Shown: positions 6,343 through 9,284 of the stretch, piece after piece | Layout: each line of letters opens with the position of its first letter | Position numbering within the stretch: the first letter of the stretch is position 1 | From: an uncultured Chloroflexota bacterium | Lineage (GTDB): Bacteria > Chloroflexota > Anaerolineae > Aggregatilineales > Phototrophicaceae | Reading direction: 5' to 3' | Length of the DNA: 9,284 nucleotides | Assembly: GCA_903904765.1 (NCBI GenBank) | Contig: CAIVEA010000629.1 | Span: 1-9,284, forward strand | Position numbers and translations under genes: made by a program | Notes under the pieces: model-generated | Database searches by the model: none | What the model saw: the letters and a program-made list of their open reading frames with translations, nothing else | What the model was told of the DNA's origin: nothing

Positions 6343-7185
6343 TTAGGGTAGGTCTTTGGAGATGACCGAGGCGACCTGTGCCGCGATTAGTTCCAGCATC
6401 ATCACATTGTCGGCGCTGATCGAGTTGGGCTGATTTTTGCCGGCCACCAGCACGCCGTAACACTGGTTGCTCAGACTGATCGGAATATAGGTGATGACAG
6501 GCAACCGACCTTCGCCCACCAGTGGCTCAATCGCGGCATCTTCTTCGGTGGCAATGCGTGAATGTCCGCTTTTGAACACGCGGACTGTTAAGCTGTCCGA
6601 TGGCGCGATGTCTGGGGCGATGGCACGCAGGTCACTGGCTCCGGTCTGCGCTTTAAGCGACAGGGTTTCCAGATCGGTTTCCACACGATAGAAAGCCACA
6701 TAGGTGAACCCTAGTTCGGCACAGGCTTTGACTGCCGCCTGATATTTGCCGTTTTTGTCGCCGGAGGCTTTGCGGAGTTCTTTGGCGAACTGGCGAACGG
6801 CGGGCATGGCATCGGCACGCAGCGTTTCCAATTCGCGGTCAGACATCAGTCGGGTGATGCGCCGATTCAGATCGTCGTTGTTGAACGGGTCGGTGCTGAG
6901 GTCATCCGCTTGACCGGGCGTGGCAAAATCGGCTTCTTCATCCACAAGAACGATGAACAGCCGGGGGAAATGCTGGCGCAGTTCGATGACAAATTCGTAG
7001 ATTTGCGTCAGCCCGTTGTCCAGCACCAGTACATCCACATACTTCTCTTGATCTACCAGCGCCGTCATCACTGCCTCGCGGCTCGTGACAAGTTCGACGT
7101 GGTAATCCGGGTAGGCGTTCAGGTTATTCTGGTAGCGTTCCGCCTGTTCAGGCCGGACTGCTACGAGCAGATCAATTCGGGACAT
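6343..7185 (-). CDS. Degenerate receiver-GAF signalling protein
   Basis: This 280-residue cytoplasmic protein has two modules. Residues 1-115 look like a CheY-type receiver: strand LLVAV, then VLVLDNG with D56 at the phosphorylation position, and FIVLVDE. The acidic pair that normally follows the first strand is missing (VAVRPEQ), and the conserved lysine of the K-P motif is replaced (STDPFN, about 97-102), so phosphorylation is doubtful. Residues about 140-277 form a GAF domain (FTYVAFYRVETDLETL at 160-175, then ITYIPISLSNQCYGVLVAG at 231-249). There is no DNA-binding or enzymatic output domain. It follows the M20 peptidase gene by 13 bases, and its ribosome binding site AAGGGG sits in that gap, so the two are probably co-transcribed. 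It may pass on a GAF-sensed signal by protein contacts; its ligand and partner are unknown. Confidence 0.75.
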   Translation of the reverse strand: MSRIDLLVAVRPEQAERYQNNLNAYPDYHVELVTSREAVMTALVDQEKYVDVLVLDNGLTQIYEFVIELRQHFPRLFIVLVDEEADFATPGQADDLSTDPFNNDDLNRRITRLMSDRELETLRADAMPAVRQFAKELRKASGDKNGKYQAAVKACAELGFTYVAFYRVETDLETLSLKAQTGASDLRAIAPDIAPSDSLTVRVFKSGHSRIATEEDAAIEPLVGEGRLPVITYIPISLSNQCYGVLVAGKNQPNSISADNVMMLELIAAQVASVISKDLP

Positions 7186-7198
7186 ACAGTACCCCTTG

Positions 7199-8353
7199 TT
7201 ATTCGTCTATTGCGCTGGTGGCAAGCGTCACCAGAATCAACTGGTGCAGCCCATCTGCAACCGGCGCAGTTTCGATGTATTCATCCAGACGGTGTGCGTT
7301 GCTGCCCCGCGTGATGCCGATGGTGACGGCAGAGCAGTTTTGTGAGAGGGGTATATTGGCATCTGTGCTGCCATTTTCAAGGGTACCTTTGTAACCGATG
7401 GCCTTCAGCGCCGCCAGCGAGCGTGTGACCAGTGGGTGATCGGTAGCGATGGAGCCAGCAGGCCGATCCCCCACCACTTCGATGCTGAATGACATATCTG
7501 GTTTGGAGATTGCTTCCACCATTTTTCGCACGCTGGCTTCTAGCGGAGCGAGGGCGGTACTGGTTTCCGCACGCAGGTCGAGCCACAATCCGGCGCTGGC
7601 GGCAATCGTGTTGATGCTCTGTCCGCCTTCAATCAGGCCAATGTTGTAAGTGGTGCGTGGCGACTCGCTGGTTTTGAGTGTAGTGATGGCTGCGCCCAAC
7701 TGCATGATTCCATGAATGGCGCTGGGGCGACCAAAATTCAACCAGCTATGCCCGCCGCCCGTTTTGGCGGTAATGTGCAGGCGGCGCACTGCGATTCCAG
7801 CATGGTACACATGCCCGAAGGCCATCCCTTCGAGGTTAATCACACGGCTGATGCGCGTCTTGAGCCGTGCGAAGGCTGCTTTCATGCCCCCCAGATCGCC
7901 CAACCCTTCTTCACGGGTGTTGGCGACGAACCACAGATCGCATTCCGGCTGAATCTGCTGCTCGCGCAGGTATTCCGCCAGCGCCAGCAGCCCACCCACC
8001 CCCATGCAGTTATCTCCGATGCCGGGGCCGTAGATCAGGTTGCCTTCATAGCGCACCGTTAAATCGGTGTCGGCGGTGAACACGGTATCGGTATGGGCGG
8101 AGATGAGCACGCCCGCACGGGAGGGGTGAAGGCCGGGTAGTCGCCCGTAAACGTTGTGCAAATCATCTAGATCGGTGTCGTGCAGCCCTGCCGCCTGAAA
8201 GCATTCCAGCACGAAACGGGCGCGGGTCTCTTCCTCAAATGTGGGCGCGGGGATGCGCTGGATGTTCAGCGCGTGTTCGGTGGCGCGTTGTGCCAGCGCG
8301 GGCAGGTTACGCCAGTCAAGAGAGCGATTCAGGTCGTCAATCGTGGATGGCAT
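7199..8353 (-). CDS. M20-family zinc metallopeptidase / amidohydrolase
   Basis: This is a 384-residue cytoplasmic hydrolase of the M20/M25/M40 group, which cleaves small peptides or N-acyl amino acids. The two-metal site is complete: H87 and D89 in SAHTDTV, bridging D114 in GPGIGDN, general base E148 and metal ligand E149 in NTREEG, an acidic ligand at E175 in INLEG, and the last ligand H354 in SNAHRLDEYI. The dimerisation insert typical of M20 spans about 188-300 (GGGHSWLNFG, then YNIGLIEGGQSINTIAA). The substrate cannot be told from sequence; aminoacylase, carboxypeptidase and peptidase T-like roles are all possible. I chose ATG 8353 because AGGA lies 6 bases upstream and it follows the promoter. 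The frame stays open to 8674, but that extension crosses the promoter and the neighbouring gene. It is the first gene of a likely two-gene operon with the receiver-GAF protein. Confidence 0.9.
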   Translation of the reverse strand: MPSTIDDLNRSLDWRNLPALAQRATEHALNIQRIPAPTFEEETRARFVLECFQAAGLHDTDLDDLHNVYGRLPGLHPSRAGVLISAHTDTVFTADTDLTVRYEGNLIYGPGIGDNCMGVGGLLALAEYLREQQIQPECDLWFVANTREEGLGDLGGMKAAFARLKTRISRVINLEGMAFGHVYHAGIAVRRLHITAKTGGGHSWLNFGRPSAIHGIMQLGAAITTLKTSESPRTTYNIGLIEGGQSINTIAASAGLWLDLRAETSTALAPLEASVRKMVEAISKPDMSFSIEVVGDRPAGSIATDHPLVTRSLAALKAIGYKGTLENGSTDANIPLSQNCSAVTIGITRGSNAHRLDEYIETAPVADGLHQLILVTLATSAIDE

Positions 8354-8389
8354 GGGATGTCCTGACACAGGTCGAGTACGTAAAGAGCG

Positions 8390-8418
8390 ATTATGCCATC
8401 CGATGAGATGCCTGTCTA
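8390..8418 (-). promoter_or_regulatory. Promoter of the M20 peptidase operon
   Basis: On the - strand TAGACA (8418-8413) and CATAAT (8395-8390) are separated by exactly 17 bases, each matching five of six bases of the housekeeping sigma consensus. Transcription would start near 8383, about 30 bases before ATG 8353. It is back-to-back with the promoter of the winged-helix regulator. Confidence 0.65.
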
Positions 8419-8424
8419 TGCACA

Positions 8425-8460
8425 GGGATGCTTTCGTTGAGGGCTGCTTTTCGGTATAAT
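8425..8460 (+). promoter_or_regulatory. Regulator promoter with a direct repeat (possible operator)
   Basis: A perfect -10 TATAAT lies at 8455-8460. The -35 position (8432-8437, TTTCGT) is poor, which suggests an activator or a regulated promoter. Just upstream is an imperfect direct repeat, GGGATGCTTTCG (8425-8436) and GGGCTGCTTTTCG (8441-8453), separated by TTGA, with the second copy next to the -10 box. OmpR/PhoB regulators bind direct repeats, so self-control is plausible. The 16-base spacing is wider than the roughly 10-11 bases usual for them. Confidence 0.5.
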
Positions 8461-8496
8461 CCAAGTCCCTCTCAGTTGAGGATAGGAGAACCCCGC

Positions 8497-9174
8497 ATGC
8501 CATCACCACGTCTGCTGTACATTGGGCGCATTCAAGCCAACTCCACCGCGCTGGTGAACTCTTTGCAAAAGCGATACGGCGTGACGGTTGCGACCAGTGG
8601 TAAACAGGGCGTGGAACAAGCACGCAGCGCGGTCTTCGATTGCGTGGTGCTGGATGCGGCTTCGATGCGAACACCGGGAGATCGGGTGTGCGCGGATTTG
8701 CACAGCGCCTTGAACGGTATTCCGCTGGTACACATTCATTCGGGAGCGAAGGAGCAGGCGCATAGTGTGGCAGATGTGCTACTGGTGCAGCCCGTCACGG
8801 CGCGTAAGCTCCTCAAAACGCTGGATCGGTTGGTGCGTCCCGGTGCTGTTGACACTGTGATCTGCGGTCCGTTCGTCATCAACCGGGTGCGGCGGGTGCT
8901 GATTGTGAACGGGACAGAAACCAACCTCACGCCCAAACAGGCGTTGCTGATCGAAGTCTTCTTTCAGAATCCCGGCCTGACACTGGATCGGCGCACGTTG
9001 ATGGAGAAGGTGTGGCAGACCGATTATTTGGGCGACACGCGCACGCTGGATGTGCATATTCGCTGGCTGCGGCAGCTGATCGAACCCGAACCGGGCAATC
9101 CACAATTCTTGCGGACGGTGCGTGGCGTGGGCTACCGATTGGAACTGCCGGAACTCGTCCCTGTTAAAGCCTGA
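8497..9174 (+). CDS. OmpR/PhoB-family winged-helix regulator with degenerate receiver
   Basis: This is a 225-residue DNA-binding transcription regulator. The C-terminal effector domain (about 125-218) is a well-preserved PhoB-type winged helix: LTPKQALLIEVFFQNPG (144-160), RRTLMEKVW (165-173), recognition helix region TRTLDVHIRWLRQLIE (181-196) and wing RTVRGVGYRLE (206-216). The N-terminal half (1-115) has a receiver outline with D53 in CVVLDAAS. The acidic pair after strand 1 is lacking (LLYIGRIQ), and VQPV at 97-100 has glutamine where the K-P motif should have lysine. It is therefore probably phosphorylation-independent or responds to another cue. ATG 8497 follows GGAG (8485-8488); an earlier in-frame start at 8428 would lie upstream of the -10 box. 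It is divergent from the M20 operon and may control it and itself. Confidence 0.9.
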   Translation: MPSPRLLYIGRIQANSTALVNSLQKRYGVTVATSGKQGVEQARSAVFDCVVLDAASMRTPGDRVCADLHSALNGIPLVHIHSGAKEQAHSVADVLLVQPVTARKLLKTLDRLVRPGAVDTVICGPFVINRVRRVLIVNGTETNLTPKQALLIEVFFQNPGLTLDRRTLMEKVWQTDYLGDTRTLDVHIRWLRQLIEPEPGNPQFLRTVRGVGYRLELPELVPVKA

Positions 9175-9203
9175 ACGCGCCCGCGAAAATGACCATAACA
9201 CAA

Positions 9204-9235
9204 AAAACCGACCCCTTGGGAGCCGGTTTTGTTTT
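9204..9235. terminator. Bidirectional intrinsic terminator
   Basis: AAAACCG (9204-9210) pairs with CGGTTTT (9224-9230), with an inner CCC/GGG pairing around a tiny loop. On the + strand the stem runs into TTTTGTTTTC. On the - strand it is followed by a run of six T (complement of 9202-9207). It can end both the regulator transcript and the - strand gene at the window edge. Confidence 0.85.
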
Positions 9236-9259
9236 CATATTTAGGCGACAGCGCGGGTT

Positions 9260-9284
9260 TTACTTGCTGGCGACCTTCGCGGCG
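9260..9284 (-). CDS. C-terminal end of an unidentified gene (partial)
   Basis: On the - strand the last bases read Ala-Ala-Lys-Val-Ala-Ser-Lys and then TAA (stop at 9262-9260). Behind the stop lies the shared terminator with its T-run in the right direction. The Lys/Ala-rich tail resembles the ends of HU-like DNA-binding or ribosomal proteins, but seven residues cannot identify it. Confidence 0.55.

Noticed and set aside
5405..6463. Long - strand reading frame (352 codons) opposite the desulfurase-like gene
   Set aside because: It overlaps a PLP enzyme with intact motifs and the end of the receiver-GAF gene, crosses the stem-loop at 6290-6327, and its composition is shadow-like.
8354..8674. 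N-terminal extension of the M20 peptidase to 8674
   Set aside because: It would cross the peptidase promoter, the divergent promoter and the start of the opposite regulator gene; family alignment begins near ATG 8353, which has a good ribosome binding site.
1..9284. CRISPR array, transposon, phage, toxin-antitoxin or defence system
   Set aside because: I saw no spaced repeats, terminal repeats, transposase or integrase motifs, or small paired toxin-antitoxin genes on either strand.

Overview
The window looks like chromosomal DNA of a GC-rich bacterium, most likely a member of the Chloroflexota. This assignment is an inference. It rests on an FMN riboswitch placed ahead of a ThiXYZ-type (NMT1/THI5-like) ABC transporter, an arrangement described for predicted riboflavin importers (RibXY) in that phylum, and on the style of the soluble GAF/PAS signalling proteins. 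I see no phage genes, transposase, CRISPR array, tRNA or rRNA.

Left third (1-3236, + strand): a nearly complete FMN riboswitch aptamer, cut by the window edge, heads a long structured leader. The leader ends in a 12-bp hairpin that buries the Shine-Dalgarno of the first gene. Three genes follow: a permease (ribX), a secreted substrate-binding protein (ribY) and an ATPase. Together they form a full importer, probably for riboflavin or a related flavin, shut down when FMN is plentiful. The ATPase start overlaps the ribY stop in a GTGA junction.

Middle (3214-6280): a soluble GAF-PAS histidine kinase on the - strand converges on the ATPase gene, and their 3' ends overlap by 23 bp. Its promoter lies in an AT-richer divergent spacer. 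On the other side of that spacer is a + strand PLP enzyme of the cysteine desulfurase-like (VC1184-type) group, which lacks the catalytic cysteine loop. A GC-rich stem-loop without a U-tract follows it.

Right third (6343-9284): a - strand pair, probably one operon, encodes an M20 metallopeptidase and then a degenerate receiver-GAF protein. Divergent from it is an OmpR/PhoB-type winged-helix regulator that also has a degenerate receiver. The divergent spacer holds a good promoter for each side, plus a direct repeat inside the regulator's promoter. A bidirectional terminator separates the regulator from the last codons of another - strand gene at the edge.

Most of the window reads as ordinary metabolism and signalling. 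The points most worth checking are the riboswitch-to-transporter unit and its Shine-Dalgarno sequestering hairpin, the desulfurase-like protein without its cysteine, two pseudo-receivers near an orphan kinase, and the repeat in the regulator's promoter.
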